Shown: positions 18,101 through 25,200 of the stretch, piece after piece
Position numbering within the stretch: position 1 is the stretch's first letter
Layout: each line of letters begins with the position of its first letter
Source: Aeoliella mucimassa
Lineage (GTDB): Bacteria; Planctomycetota; Planctomycetia; Pirellulales; Lacipirellulaceae
DNA length: 64,000 nt
Reading direction: 5' to 3'
Assembly: GCF_007748035.1 (NCBI RefSeq)
Contig: NZ_CP036278.1
Span: forward strand, 6,324,001 to 6,388,000
Notes under the pieces: model-generated
Database searches by the model: none
The model's input: only the letters and a program-made list of their open reading frames with translations
Told to the model about the DNA's origin: nothing
Program-made: the position numbers and the translations under genes

Positions 18101-18543
18101 CGGCAACTAACACCTCTGGCTCAGATACGTCGAACATGGAACCATCCATCATGGATGCTGGCGTTCCCGAGACCTCGGCAGCGGAGACTTCGGTGGCCGA
18201 TACCTCCGCTGTGGAGACTGCGGTGGGAGAGTCGTTTGTGGTGGACACAACGCTGGACGCGGTCGATGCACCTGTCGGTAGTGCTCTGCCGGGGCCATTG
18301 GATCTTGCTCATGCACGCTGGGAAAAGAGCACCTCGGACAATCAGTCGAGCATAGAAAAACGCCCCACAGTGTTCTCCGACGAAGACACCTGGCCGCTGC
18401 TGTTAGCTCCTTCGACTCGGCGGCAGATGCAACAAAGCCTCGCTTCGCTGAGCGAAGCTCGCGAGCTTGCTTTCGCCGAGCGCGATGATTCAGTGCTCGC
18501 CACCGAAGAGTTGTTGCCTGGCTTGCTGCCCGGCGTGTTGTAA
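15190..18543 (+). CDS. Large secreted dockerin protein with pentapeptide tandem repeats
   Basis: This 1117-residue protein starts at GTG 15190. Its start RKLHFQQLEAKCLLS resembles the LExxxLLS-type N-terminus found on many large exported planctomycete proteins. The long beta-rich body (residues about 20-850) has no domain I can name. A dockerin type I domain lies at about 858-917 with two calcium-binding repeats: GDFNLDGVVNLGDYTSWRDT and CNLNGVIDSGDYAIWKTNYG. Residues 947-1021 are 15 tandem pentapeptides of the form x-x-D/E-T-S. Dockerins bind cohesins; no cohesin gene is in the window. The Thr/Ser repeats look like an extended linker that could be glycosylated. Probably extracellular or surface-bound. 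Confidence 0.8.
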   Translation: MGTPNRQRKLHFQQLEAKCLLSNSSIFDGWHSAVFDDGYSGDLTFEFSRDVATVTPDSTLVEANEPRYGDDRLVVGSEGYTVVLSNLGSAQLTGSGWDHDGTTPLAVLIDHTSKQIYFVKGDDFQVVSRTSFGSDILKGSVSGYSYEPLVCIVHEGLVVFCATRFREEAGSYIEEGISFIYTQDYGQTYHRVAQVGGGYDVPAIEGGVTDGLDRVNDWSFSNAFPEKSADDQLGAWFPWADYLYKEGNPHGGQIGLFRARREAVGELWVVEPNVTVYERWEVADSGGFHAHSAGMFTDGMVSFWGDVDYRNNMTRHVAEDLENYTTTTWTTDTEFHGGWSASDDKEYVAGNQGASTAPGPVYGEVLVAGDVQPEIVMSINAPTQEGENVTIEGLLASYPGRKSGNQFTGREAIWIHYLPGRGYVVRETERGGLLEGGGATYYSSDGVNWTTLLNYNLAKSFLYGDYVIQGAVGEVVAMRLESRAEVFSPLLINPGGTNLMDSTWEALSQPSSGNTVRQVNYVDGLYVYADNGQALSPQPDTLPPVMSSSPMYEITVTNTSVRSSLGRFDIAGLVSDNDENHWFTSWVYPLDNSGVLQSAYFPSNSGSERGVRWVANDDWYPAYTWGVPNSSSTGESEQTMQFMAAGASRWLVAGEGLVEDISPTYPLAPESTGSDEIATVTGFTTSDAWTIGMVFGLPQVASFSLYTESAVAGTYRPIATLYQDEFNYIEVNFVRYSKSECVLTLDVYSDGTLAGSVEFDPIYMDLLDHAQLAIASSDSGVEATLFLPRYTYGVQSASNASLPHINPNQVMLSRNATGDVVSPLEWFSVKVEPDDALSQEMRELFVVDDAIYSVTPWLAGDFNLDGVVNLGDYTSWRDTFGMTVTPCSMSDCNLNGVIDSGDYAIWKTNYGKLETARFLTSLSSSESTDTDPEASAAVAAVVGGTTVADTSAEDTSVADTSVAATSIADTTATNTSGSDTSNMEPSIMDAGVPETSAAETSVADTSAVETAVGESFVVDTTLDAVDAPVGSALPGPLDLAHARWEKSTSDNQSSIEKRPTVFSDEDTWPLLLAPSTRRQMQQSLASLSEARELAFAERDDSVLATEELLPGLLPGVL

Positions 18544-18613
18544 TCGATCGAAGGTGTCCTTTCGCCTGCAACCAAGTTCAGCGTTCGCTCTCCACCATGG
18601 CGGGGGACAATCG

Positions 18614-18979
18614 TCACCCCTTGCGCTTGCGGGCCATCACTTCATCGGGATCGCGGGTGGTGTTGGGAAAGTGCTGCTCTCCCCAACGAGCAACGCTGGC
18701 GACTATTTTGCGCAGCGCCTGCCCTTGCTCGGTGAGCGTATAGATCGCCTGACGGCGGTCGCTTGGGTCTTGCTCACGCGTCAAATAGCCTAGCTCGGTG
18801 AGCATCTTCAAGCGGTTGGAGAGAATGTTCGACGCGATCCCTTCGGGCGAGTTCAGGAACTCGTCGAACCGCTGCTTGCCGAGCACCAGATCACGGACCA
18901 CCAGCAAGGTCCACTTGTCGCCGAGTAGATCGAGCGTGCAGGCAATCGGGCAATCGGAACGACGGGCGGAAGACGACAT
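18614..18979 (-). CDS. HxlR family transcriptional regulator
   Basis: This 121-residue winged-helix protein contains DCPIACTLDLLGDKWTLLVV, KQRFDEFLNSPEGIASNILS with NRLKMLTELGYLTRE, and TEQGQALRKIV, all HxlR hallmarks. It carries Cys10 and Cys14; in relatives such as YodB and HypR an N-terminal Cys senses quinones or disulfide stress. It is transcribed divergently from a cupin gene, and the 94-bp space between them holds two matching CTTGC-N5-GCAAG palindromes that are likely its binding sites. The expected model is autorepression together with control of the cupin gene. Confidence 0.9.
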   Translation of the reverse strand: MSSSARRSDCPIACTLDLLGDKWTLLVVRDLVLGKQRFDEFLNSPEGIASNILSNRLKMLTELGYLTREQDPSDRRQAIYTLTEQGQALRKIVASVARWGEQHFPNTTRDPDEVMARKRKG

Positions 18980-18988
18980 AAAACTTCA

Positions 18989-19003
18989 CTTGCATATCGC
19001 AAG
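18989..19003. promoter_or_regulatory. Probable HxlR operator 1
   Basis: CTTGCATATCGCAAG is an inverted repeat (CTTGC-N5-GCAAG) 10 bp upstream of the hxlR-type start. A second copy with one base changed in the spacer lies 41 bp away, centre to centre, about four helical turns. Confidence 0.65.
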
Positions 19004-19004
19004 C

Positions 19005-19014
19005 TATCTAGATA
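19005..19014. promoter_or_regulatory. Perfect 10-bp palindrome between the two operators
   Basis: TATCTAGATA, flanked by AGC and AGCT-like bases, lies between the two CTTGC-N5-GCAAG sites. It could be part of overlapping promoters or a third contact site. Confidence 0.35.
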
Positions 19015-19029
19015 AGCTGGATCACATCA

Positions 19030-19044
19030 CTTGCATTTCGCAAG
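19030..19044. promoter_or_regulatory. Probable HxlR operator 2
   Basis: CTTGCATTTCGCAAG repeats operator 1 with a single change in the spacer. It lies 29 bp upstream of the cupin start at 19074, in a position to block its promoter or ribosome binding site. Confidence 0.65.
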
Positions 19045-19073
19045 CGACTTTCCAGCCGATGGAGGTACCTTGT

Positions 19074-19505
19074 ATGCGACAATCCTACGAACATGTGACC
19101 GTGGGGCCAATGACCGATTGGATGCGATTTCGGTTTCAGCTCCGCGATTTGCCCCCTGCGCCAAAGCGTTTCCTGAAAAACGAGCTTTCGCTCTCGGCCA
19201 TGGAGATCTCGGTGAACTCGATGCCAGCCGGGGCGGCGATGCCGTTTTTGCATAAGCACCGCAAGAACGAGGAGGTGTTCCTATTCCTGACTGGCGAGGG
19301 GGAATTCCAGGCCGGCGACGATCTGCTGCCGGTGACTCCAGGGTTCTGCATCCGCTGCTCGCCCGAAACGCCGCGCTCGTTCCGCAATACCGGCGACGTG
19401 CCGATGGAGTACGTGGTGATCCAAGCCGAGTCGGATAGCTACACCGGGCAGGGCGAGACTAACGATGGCGAGCCGGTGGAGGCCAAGCCGGCGTGGATTT
19501 CGTAG
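19074..19505 (+). CDS. Cupin-domain protein
   Basis: This 143-residue protein starts at the ATG at 19074. GGAGG (19061-19065) at 8 bp decides this start over the ATG at 19059. The cupin core is visible: PAGAAMPFLHKHRKNEEVFL with FLTGEGEF (motif 1 with H-x-H and E), then PETPRSFRNTGDVPMEYVVI (motif 2 region, lacking a clear second metal His). It is a small cytoplasmic metal-binding beta-barrel whose substrate is unknown. Divergence from an HxlR gene with shared palindromes suggests induction by the same signal, possibly electrophile or redox stress. Confidence 0.82.
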   Translation: MRQSYEHVTVGPMTDWMRFRFQLRDLPPAPKRFLKNELSLSAMEISVNSMPAGAAMPFLHKHRKNEEVFLFLTGEGEFQAGDDLLPVTPGFCIRCSPETPRSFRNTGDVPMEYVVIQAESDSYTGQGETNDGEPVEAKPAWIS

Positions 19506-19835
19506 CCAGATCCATCCGGGCGTTCGTTGCGGATGACCGATGAGTAGAAAAGGTTTCTCCCCACACACTTGGGGGGTCGAGCTGCCAGGCATGCTATCGC
19601 CTGGCGGCTTGTTTCATGCGCGTCGCGTGTCGAGCAGCTGGACTCGTCTGTCGCCTGGTTCGACACCTTGGCTCTGTGCTAGCGGGGGCTAGCGAGGGGG
19701 TGCTATTCGCAAAACCCACACGTCTAGGCGACTCCGGACAACCGCACCATCTGGCACGCAAATTGCTGAGGGAGCTGTTCCTCCAATTAGCCGAGCAAAA
19801 CGGCTCCTACCGCGATAGAGACGAAAGGAACAGTA
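19506..19835. other. 330-bp gap before the DUF1559-importer operon
   Basis: The gap contains a probable terminator (19581-19614) and then about 220 bp that presumably carry the promoter of the following seven-gene run. A TTGCT..AGCAA inverted repeat spans about 19763-19799. I see no cobalamin-riboswitch box and no clear Fur box. Confidence 0.5.
19581..19614 (+). terminator. Probable intrinsic terminator after the cupin gene
   Basis: GCTGCCAGGC pairs with GCCTGGCGGC (10 bp, one G-U) around an 8-base loop and is followed by TTGTTT. The T tract is short. It lies 75 bp after the cupin stop. Confidence 0.55.
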
Positions 19836-20825
19836 GTGTCGTCCACCAAAAGAGGATTCACCTTAGTTGAGTTGCTGGTCGTGATTGCGATCATCGGCAT
19901 CCTGGTTGCCCTGTTGCTTCCAGCGGTACAAGCCGCCCGCGAAGCGGCCCGGCGCGTCCAGTGTACCAATAATCTCAAGCAGCTTGGCTTGGGCTTCATG
20001 AATTACGAGTCGGCCCACGGCGGGTTCCCCCCGCGTCGCTGGCAACGAGCCGACGAAGGCCGCACCGGCTGGGGCACCTTCATTCTGCCGTTCATGGAAG
20101 AGCAAGCGATCTACGATCAGTACCAGTGGGAGTACCACTTCTACGATCCCCAGAATAAAGCAGTGGTCGAAACTCCGCTTGAGACGTTTGTCTGTCCTAG
20201 CGTGTCGCGCGACGAGCCTATCGTGTGCGGCTCAGGCGACAATCTTGTGAATGGCTGGATCGACTACCTGGTGCCCAACGGCATTCGCACGCCCGAGAAT
20301 GGCTTTGCAGTAAACTTCCCGCAGTGGGAAAGCTCCGGCAACGCCCACCAGGCGCTGCTCGATAGCACCAACACCGCCGCGCTGGCCAATGGCAACGAAG
20401 GCCGCGCCCCGCGCAAGTTGCGCCAGATCACCGATGGCTTGTCGCACACGCTGCTGGTGAACGAGACCGCGGGCTGGCCACAACAATGGCACGCCAACAC
20501 CCGCCTGGAGGACTTCGCGAGCATGGGCACCCGCGGCAGCTGGGCCGCCTGGCAATCGTTTGTGTACTCCACATCGACCCACGATGGCGAAACCAATGCG
20601 TTCCAAGGCGACAGCGGTAGCTTCTCGACCATGGGCGACTTGGCCGACTGCGGTATCAACTGCAACAACAAGTTTGCTGTTTACAGTTTTCATCCCGGTG
20701 GTGCTTTGATTGGTTTCTGCGACGGCTCGGTCCGCTACGTCAGCGAAGAACTCAGCGGACTAGCGTTCGCTCAGATCGTGGCAATCGACGACGGACTTGT
20801 GATCAGCGACACGAACGTGCAGTAG
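19836..20825 (+). CDS. DUF1559 pseudopilin-like protein
   Basis: This 329-residue protein starts at GTG 19836 after GAAAGGA. It opens with a type IV pilin-like leader and helix (KRGFTLVELLVVIAIIGILV then ALLLPAVQAAREAARR), cut after Gly by a prepilin peptidase. The DUF1559 body follows with NNLKQLGLGFMNYESAHGGF and the C-terminal FHPGGALIGFCDGSVRYVSE. Planctomycetes encode many of these proteins; they are thought to be surface or envelope proteins of pseudopilus type. This one heads a compact gene run: the lipoprotein gene begins 16 bp downstream and the importer genes follow, suggesting a role in cell-surface access to the imported compound. Confidence 0.92.
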   Translation: MSSTKRGFTLVELLVVIAIIGILVALLLPAVQAAREAARRVQCTNNLKQLGLGFMNYESAHGGFPPRRWQRADEGRTGWGTFILPFMEEQAIYDQYQWEYHFYDPQNKAVVETPLETFVCPSVSRDEPIVCGSGDNLVNGWIDYLVPNGIRTPENGFAVNFPQWESSGNAHQALLDSTNTAALANGNEGRAPRKLRQITDGLSHTLLVNETAGWPQQWHANTRLEDFASMGTRGSWAAWQSFVYSTSTHDGETNAFQGDSGSFSTMGDLADCGINCNNKFAVYSFHPGGALIGFCDGSVRYVSEELSGLAFAQIVAIDDGLVISDTNVQ

Positions 20826-20841
20826 GAAACGCGAAGACACC

Positions 20842-21306
20842 ATGATGGAACCTTCATTGAAAATGACCCGCCGACCAGCGGTGGCGCTGCTTGCTTGCGT
20901 GACGCTGCTGGGATGGATTAGTGGATGCTCCACACCGGAACCACCTCCCGGGCCGGAACCTTATCCCGTGAGCGGTAAGGTGCTCTACAAAAACAAACCA
21001 GCGGTCGGTTTCTCGGTGGCCTTTCACCCGATGGATAAATGGGAGGGGGCACAGTTCGCCCCTTCGGCCATGACCGACGCCGAGGGGAACTATACGCTGC
21101 ACTCCTACGGAGAGAACGATGGGGCCCCCGCAGGGGAGTACCTGGTGACCTTCACGTGGCCCAAGGAGATACCAGCCGAACTGTCAGACGACCCTCCCGA
21201 GACGATCGACCAGCTCAGGGGAGCCTACAGCCGCAAGGGCCGCTCGAAGTTCATGGTCACCGTTGAGCCTGGCGAGAATCAGCTCGAACCTTTTGAGTTG
21301 AAGTAA
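20842..21306 (+). CDS. Small lipoprotein with carboxypeptidase-regulatory-like domain
   Basis: This 154-residue protein has a lipoprotein signal (LLACVTLLGWISGC, lipidated Cys at about residue 29). After a Pro-rich spacer comes a transthyretin/carboxypeptidase-regulatory-like beta domain: PYPVSGKVLYKNKPAVGFSV, AMTDAEGNYTLHSYGENDGA and PAGEYLVTFTWP. In planctomycetes this kind of lipoprotein commonly follows a DUF1559 gene, as here (16 bp). Function unknown. It sits between the DUF1559 gene and the substrate-binding protein of an ABC importer, 12 bp before the latter. Confidence 0.85.
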   Translation: MMEPSLKMTRRPAVALLACVTLLGWISGCSTPEPPPGPEPYPVSGKVLYKNKPAVGFSVAFHPMDKWEGAQFAPSAMTDAEGNYTLHSYGENDGAPAGEYLVTFTWPKEIPAELSDDPPETIDQLRGAYSRKGRSKFMVTVEPGENQLEPFELK

Positions 21307-21318
21307 ACGATCGCTGCC

Positions 21319-22338
21319 ATGAAAACTAAGGTCATTGTCGCTGTACTGCTGTTGCTGTTCGGTTGGGCGTTTGTCGAAACGGGGCAGCTTGCGGATCTGG
21401 CGAGTCGATTCGTCCGCCCGCCGGTGAAGACCACCGAGCGGCAAGTCGAGATCGTCGAACAGACGCCCGAGTACCGGTTGGTAAAACACCCGCTCGGCGA
21501 AACGCGCGTCCCGCTCCGGCCGCAGCGTATCGTTAGTCTGACGAACTCGGCGACCGACAGTCTCTGTGCGCTCGGCGTGAAGCCGGTGCTGATTACCATG
21601 TCGCTGCGACTCGATAGTCGCACTCCGTACCTGGCCGAGCAACTCGCCGACATCCCCAAGCTTCGCTACGGCGAGGCGGTCGACCTCGAAGCGGTGCTGG
21701 CGGCCAAGCCCGATTTGATCTTCGCAGGCACCTCGCGCGACGGGCGGTTGTACAACCAGCTTTCGAAGATCGCCCCCACGGTTTGCGTGGCCTCGAGCAC
21801 CGCGGCCGACCGTGAGATTCGCCTGCTCGACGTCGGCGAGACCATCGGCATGGCCAGCGAAGCACAGCAGCGGCTCGACCAGTACTACGAGCACGTTGCA
21901 ACCGCCCGCGAACAACTAGCGGTGCAAACCGCGGGTCAGCCAGTGAGCTTCTTGCGTTTCCGCCGCAACACGTGCGTCATCTACACCCGCACCACGATGT
22001 TCGGGCCGCTGTTGTTCGACCAACTGCAACTCACGCCCGATCCCGAGATGCCGCAGGTCATGACCGGCGGCGGGTGGGACGTGCTATCGGTCGAGCGACT
22101 CTCGAAGCTACGCTCCGAATACATTTTTATGGTGGTCGACCGCGATAGCGAGATCTATCTGGGTCGCGTGAGCGATACGCCGATCTGGAAGAACATTCCC
22201 GCGGCGGAAAAGGGACAGGTGCATCGCGTCGCTTCCGGCACCTGGCTGAGCGGCGACGGGGTGCTGGGGTGCGAGGCGATTATCGACGACGTCATCCACG
22301 GTGCTACGAAAGGGCAGGGGACCGATGCCAACAAGTAA
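21319..22338 (+). CDS. Siderophore/cobalamin-type periplasmic binding protein
   Basis: This 339-residue protein belongs to the Peripla_BP_2 (FecB/BtuF-like) family. An N-terminal hydrophobic segment (KVIVAVLLLLFGWAFVETG) anchors or exports it; no lipobox Cys is seen. The binding fold starts with PQRIVSLTNSATDSLCALGV, followed by DLEAVLAAKPDLIFAGTS, LSKIAPTVCV and a C-terminal lobe. The next gene starts 14 bp before this stop, so translation is coupled to the permeases. The ligand is probably an iron chelate: the two distinct permease genes that follow match the FecCD/FepDG pattern, whereas BtuC works as a homodimer. Confidence 0.87.
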   Translation: MKTKVIVAVLLLLFGWAFVETGQLADLASRFVRPPVKTTERQVEIVEQTPEYRLVKHPLGETRVPLRPQRIVSLTNSATDSLCALGVKPVLITMSLRLDSRTPYLAEQLADIPKLRYGEAVDLEAVLAAKPDLIFAGTSRDGRLYNQLSKIAPTVCVASSTAADREIRLLDVGETIGMASEAQQRLDQYYEHVATAREQLAVQTAGQPVSFLRFRRNTCVIYTRTTMFGPLLFDQLQLTPDPEMPQVMTGGGWDVLSVERLSKLRSEYIFMVVDRDSEIYLGRVSDTPIWKNIPAAEKGQVHRVASGTWLSGDGVLGCEAIIDDVIHGATKGQGTDANK

Positions 22339-23374
22339 CGCCCACCCGACCGTCGCCTCGCGAATCGCAATGAACTGGACCACGGTCCCGCTCGGGCTGC
22401 TCGCCATGCTGCTCGGCATTGGCATGTTTCTGCTCGTCGGCGATGTCTCGATCGACGCCCGCACCACGTTCGACGCGTTGTTTGCTCACGACTCGCAACA
22501 AACTGCCCACGTGCTGATCCGCGACTGGCGACTTCCTCGGGCGATAGCCGACCTGCTGGTCGGCGCGTCGCTGGCCATCGCGGGGGCAATCATGCAATCG
22601 ATGACTCGCAACCCACTCGCCAGCCCTGGCATCATGGGACTCAACACCGGTGCCAGCTTCGCAACAATTGTGGCCGTGGTCACCGCTCCCACCATCGGCC
22701 GACCGGGGCTAATGGTTGCCGCCGTGGCTGGGGCGACGCTCGGCGCCGCGCTAGTGTATGGCATTGGTTCGCTCTCGCGCGGGGGACTCACTCCGGTGCG
22801 ACTCGCACTGACCGGCGTCGCCGTGTCGACGTTGCTCGGCTCGATCGGTAGCGGCGTGATGATCTACTTCGAACTCGGCCAAGACCTCACGCTCTGGTAC
22901 GCCCGCGGAACGCAAAACGTGCAGTGGGACGACGTCGCCATGCTGCTTCCTCTGTTCGCGATCGGGCTGGTGGGCTCGCTTGCGTTAGCGCCGACGCTCA
23001 GCGTGCTGGCGCTCGGCGAGGAGGTGGCTCGCAGCCTTGGCCAGCGCACCATGCTGGCCAAGCTGGCAGGCACGGTGATCGTGCTGATGCTGGCCGGCGG
23101 CAGTGTGGCGGTCGCTGGCTCTGTGGGTTTTGTCGGGCTGATGGTACCTCACATCGTTCGCATGCTGGTTGGTCACGATCAACGCGTGGTGCTGCCGATG
23201 GCCGCGCTTTCGGGCGGGTTGTTCCTGCTGGCGGCCGATATCGTCGCCCGACTCGCCACTTCGCCCTATCGAGCCGCGGTGCCGGTGAGCGTGGTGACTT
23301 CGCTGCTGGGGGTACCGTTCTTCCTCTATCTGGCTTGCCGGCGCAACGCTTCCGCGCGAGGAGGCACCCTGTGA
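22325..23374 (+). CDS. FecCD-family ABC permease, first subunit
   Basis: This 349-residue protein starts at ATG 22325 and overlaps the binding-protein gene. Family motifs include RDWRLPRAIADLLVGASLAI with AGAIMQSMTRNPLASPGIMG, and in the last third GSVGFVGLMVPHIVRMLVGH, the cytoplasmic loop that docks on the ATPase. About nine to ten membrane helices are expected. It should form a heterodimer with the second permease, whose GTG start overlaps this TGA (GTGA at 23371-23374). Confidence 0.9.
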   Translation: MPTSNAHPTVASRIAMNWTTVPLGLLAMLLGIGMFLLVGDVSIDARTTFDALFAHDSQQTAHVLIRDWRLPRAIADLLVGASLAIAGAIMQSMTRNPLASPGIMGLNTGASFATIVAVVTAPTIGRPGLMVAAVAGATLGAALVYGIGSLSRGGLTPVRLALTGVAVSTLLGSIGSGVMIYFELGQDLTLWYARGTQNVQWDDVAMLLPLFAIGLVGSLALAPTLSVLALGEEVARSLGQRTMLAKLAGTVIVLMLAGGSVAVAGSVGFVGLMVPHIVRMLVGHDQRVVLPMAALSGGLFLLAADIVARLATSPYRAAVPVSVVTSLLGVPFFLYLACRRNASARGGTL

Positions 23375-24378
23375 CCCGTGCCACGCGATTGCAACCGCTG
23401 CTGCTCCTGGCACTCATGGCCGCCGCCCTGGTGGTGGTGTTTGTCGTCGGCCTGCACCTCGGCACCACCGAGCTGAGCATGTCGCAGGTGATCGGCGCCC
23501 TGCTGCACCAAGGGGAATGGACCGAGCAACTCGTGGTGCTCGAAATGCGCCTGCCAAGGCTGGTGCTGAGCTGTTTGATCGGGGCAACGCTCTCGGTCTC
23601 CGGCGTGCTGCTGCAGGGGCTCAGCCGCAACGAGCTGGCGAGCCCCACCACGGTAGGCGTCAACGCCGGCTCAGGGCTCGGCATCATGCTCGCGTTGGTG
23701 CTCGCTCCGATGACCGCCTTACGACAACCATGGATTATGCCGCTCGCTTCGGTAGGGGGGGCGATGCTGATCACGCTGCTCGTGTTCGCACTGGCCTATC
23801 GCCGCGGCTCGGTGCTCCCTTCGCGATTGCTCTTGGTCGGTATCGCGATGAGCTATGGCTCGAGTGCGGCGATGCTGCTGCTGTCGCTTCGCATGGACTT
23901 CGTGACCCACAGTCGAGTGGTGTCGTGGATGTCGGGCAGCATTTCCGGCGGCAATTGGAAGTCGATCTACTGGCTCGCTCCTACGTGCCTGGTGCTGATG
24001 GTTGTTGCGTTCAGCCGCGCCAGGGTGCTCAACGTGATGTCGCTCGGCGACTACACGGCCAAGGGGCTCGGCGTGGGAGTCGAACGCCAGCGGCTAGCCG
24101 CGCTCACCCTGGCGACGATGATGACCAGCGCGTGCGCAGGAGTCGCGGGACAGATTGGCTTCCTCGGGCTGGCCGCGCCGCACCTGGCCCGGCGACTCGT
24201 TGGGCACGACCATCGGGTGCTGTTGCCAGCGGCCGCGCTTAGCGGGGCGTTCCTATTGGTGCTGGCCGATAGCTTGGGTCGCCATTTGTTCTCTCCGGTC
24301 GAGATTCCCGCAGGCGTGTTGGTCGGCATTCTCGGCGGCAGCTACTTCCTTTACTTACTGGCCAAGACCAAAGGTTAA
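23371..24378 (+). CDS. FecCD-family ABC permease, second subunit
   Basis: This 335-residue protein starts at GTG 23371, with GAGGAGG seven bases upstream and a 4-bp overlap with the first permease. Motifs: EMRLPRLVLSCLIGATLSVS with GVLLQGLSRNELASPTTVGV, and GQIGFLGLAAPHLARRLVGH. It has diverged from the first subunit but keeps the same fold, as in heterodimeric siderophore importers. The ATPase gene starts 6 bp downstream. Confidence 0.9.
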   Translation: MTRATRLQPLLLLALMAAALVVVFVVGLHLGTTELSMSQVIGALLHQGEWTEQLVVLEMRLPRLVLSCLIGATLSVSGVLLQGLSRNELASPTTVGVNAGSGLGIMLALVLAPMTALRQPWIMPLASVGGAMLITLLVFALAYRRGSVLPSRLLLVGIAMSYGSSAAMLLLSLRMDFVTHSRVVSWMSGSISGGNWKSIYWLAPTCLVLMVVAFSRARVLNVMSLGDYTAKGLGVGVERQRLAALTLATMMTSACAGVAGQIGFLGLAAPHLARRLVGHDHRVLLPAAALSGAFLLVLADSLGRHLFSPVEIPAGVLVGILGGSYFLYLLAKTKG

Positions 24379-24384
24379 CCTGCG

Positions 24385-25170
24385 ATGACGCTACTGGAAG
24401 CCCAGGATCTGTCGCTTGCTTACGAAGACGTGCAAGTGATTCATGAACTGTCGCTGCAGATTCCGCCGCAACAGATTACCGCGCTGATCGGACCCAACGG
24501 TTCGGGCAAGTCGACCCTGCTTCGCGGGCTGGCCAGACTCATGCGTCCGCAGCAAGGGTGCGTTTACCTGGATGGCCATGCGATCCATACCCAACCAACA
24601 AAGCAAGTCGCGCGACAACTCGCCATGTTGCCGCAACGCGCCAGCGCACCGGGCGGGCTGACGGTTCGCGAACTAGTGGCCTACGGGCGGTTTCCCTACC
24701 AAGGATTCCTCGGCGGGCTCTCGGCCGACGACGAGCAGCAAATCGACGACGCCCTGCACCAAACCGGTATCGATTCGCTCCGCGATTGCTGCCTGGGCGA
24801 GCTGTCGGGCGGGCAGCGGCAACTGGCGTTGATCGCCATGGCGCTAGCGCAAGACACCGAGCTGTTGCTGCTCGACGAGCCGACCACCTTCCTCGACATG
24901 GCCCATCAGCTCGAAGTGCTCGAAGTACTCGAGAAGCTGCACGCGGAGCAACAGCGAACCATCGTGATGGTGCTGCACGACATCAATCAGGCAGCACGTT
25001 ACGCCAGCCATATGATTGCGCTGGTCGATGGGCAAATCGCCGCGAGTGGTTCGCCCACCGAGATCCTCACCCCTGAGGTGCTCGCCCGCGTGTTTCGCAT
25101 CGAAGCGATGGTGACGCGTCGCGAAGACACAAGCACCCCGTATTGCATCCCGCTGAGAAATCTCAGTTAG
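24385..25170 (+). CDS. FecE-type ABC transporter ATPase
   Basis: This 261-residue ATPase has a Walker A motif at 36-44 (GPNGSGKST), a Q-loop in LAMLPQRASAPGGLTV, the signature LSGGQRQLALIAMALAQD, Walker B LLLLDEPTTFLD and the H-loop in VMVLHDINQAARYASHM. The C-terminal ILTPEVLARVFRIEAMV is typical of iron-siderophore and cobalamin ATPases. It completes a full importer (binding protein, two permeases, ATPase) with gaps of -14, -4 and 6 bp. Confidence 0.93.
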   Translation: MTLLEAQDLSLAYEDVQVIHELSLQIPPQQITALIGPNGSGKSTLLRGLARLMRPQQGCVYLDGHAIHTQPTKQVARQLAMLPQRASAPGGLTVRELVAYGRFPYQGFLGGLSADDEQQIDDALHQTGIDSLRDCCLGELSGGQRQLALIAMALAQDTELLLLDEPTTFLDMAHQLEVLEVLEKLHAEQQRTIVMVLHDINQAARYASHMIALVDGQIAASGSPTEILTPEVLARVFRIEAMVTRREDTSTPYCIPLRNLS

Positions 25171-25200
25171 CCTTTGTTTCCTTTTGAATCGCGACTACCG

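Noticed and set aside
19506-19835. Cobalamin riboswitch upstream of the importer operon
   Set aside because: I looked for the conserved B12-box type sequence and the usual multi-hairpin layout and did not find them.
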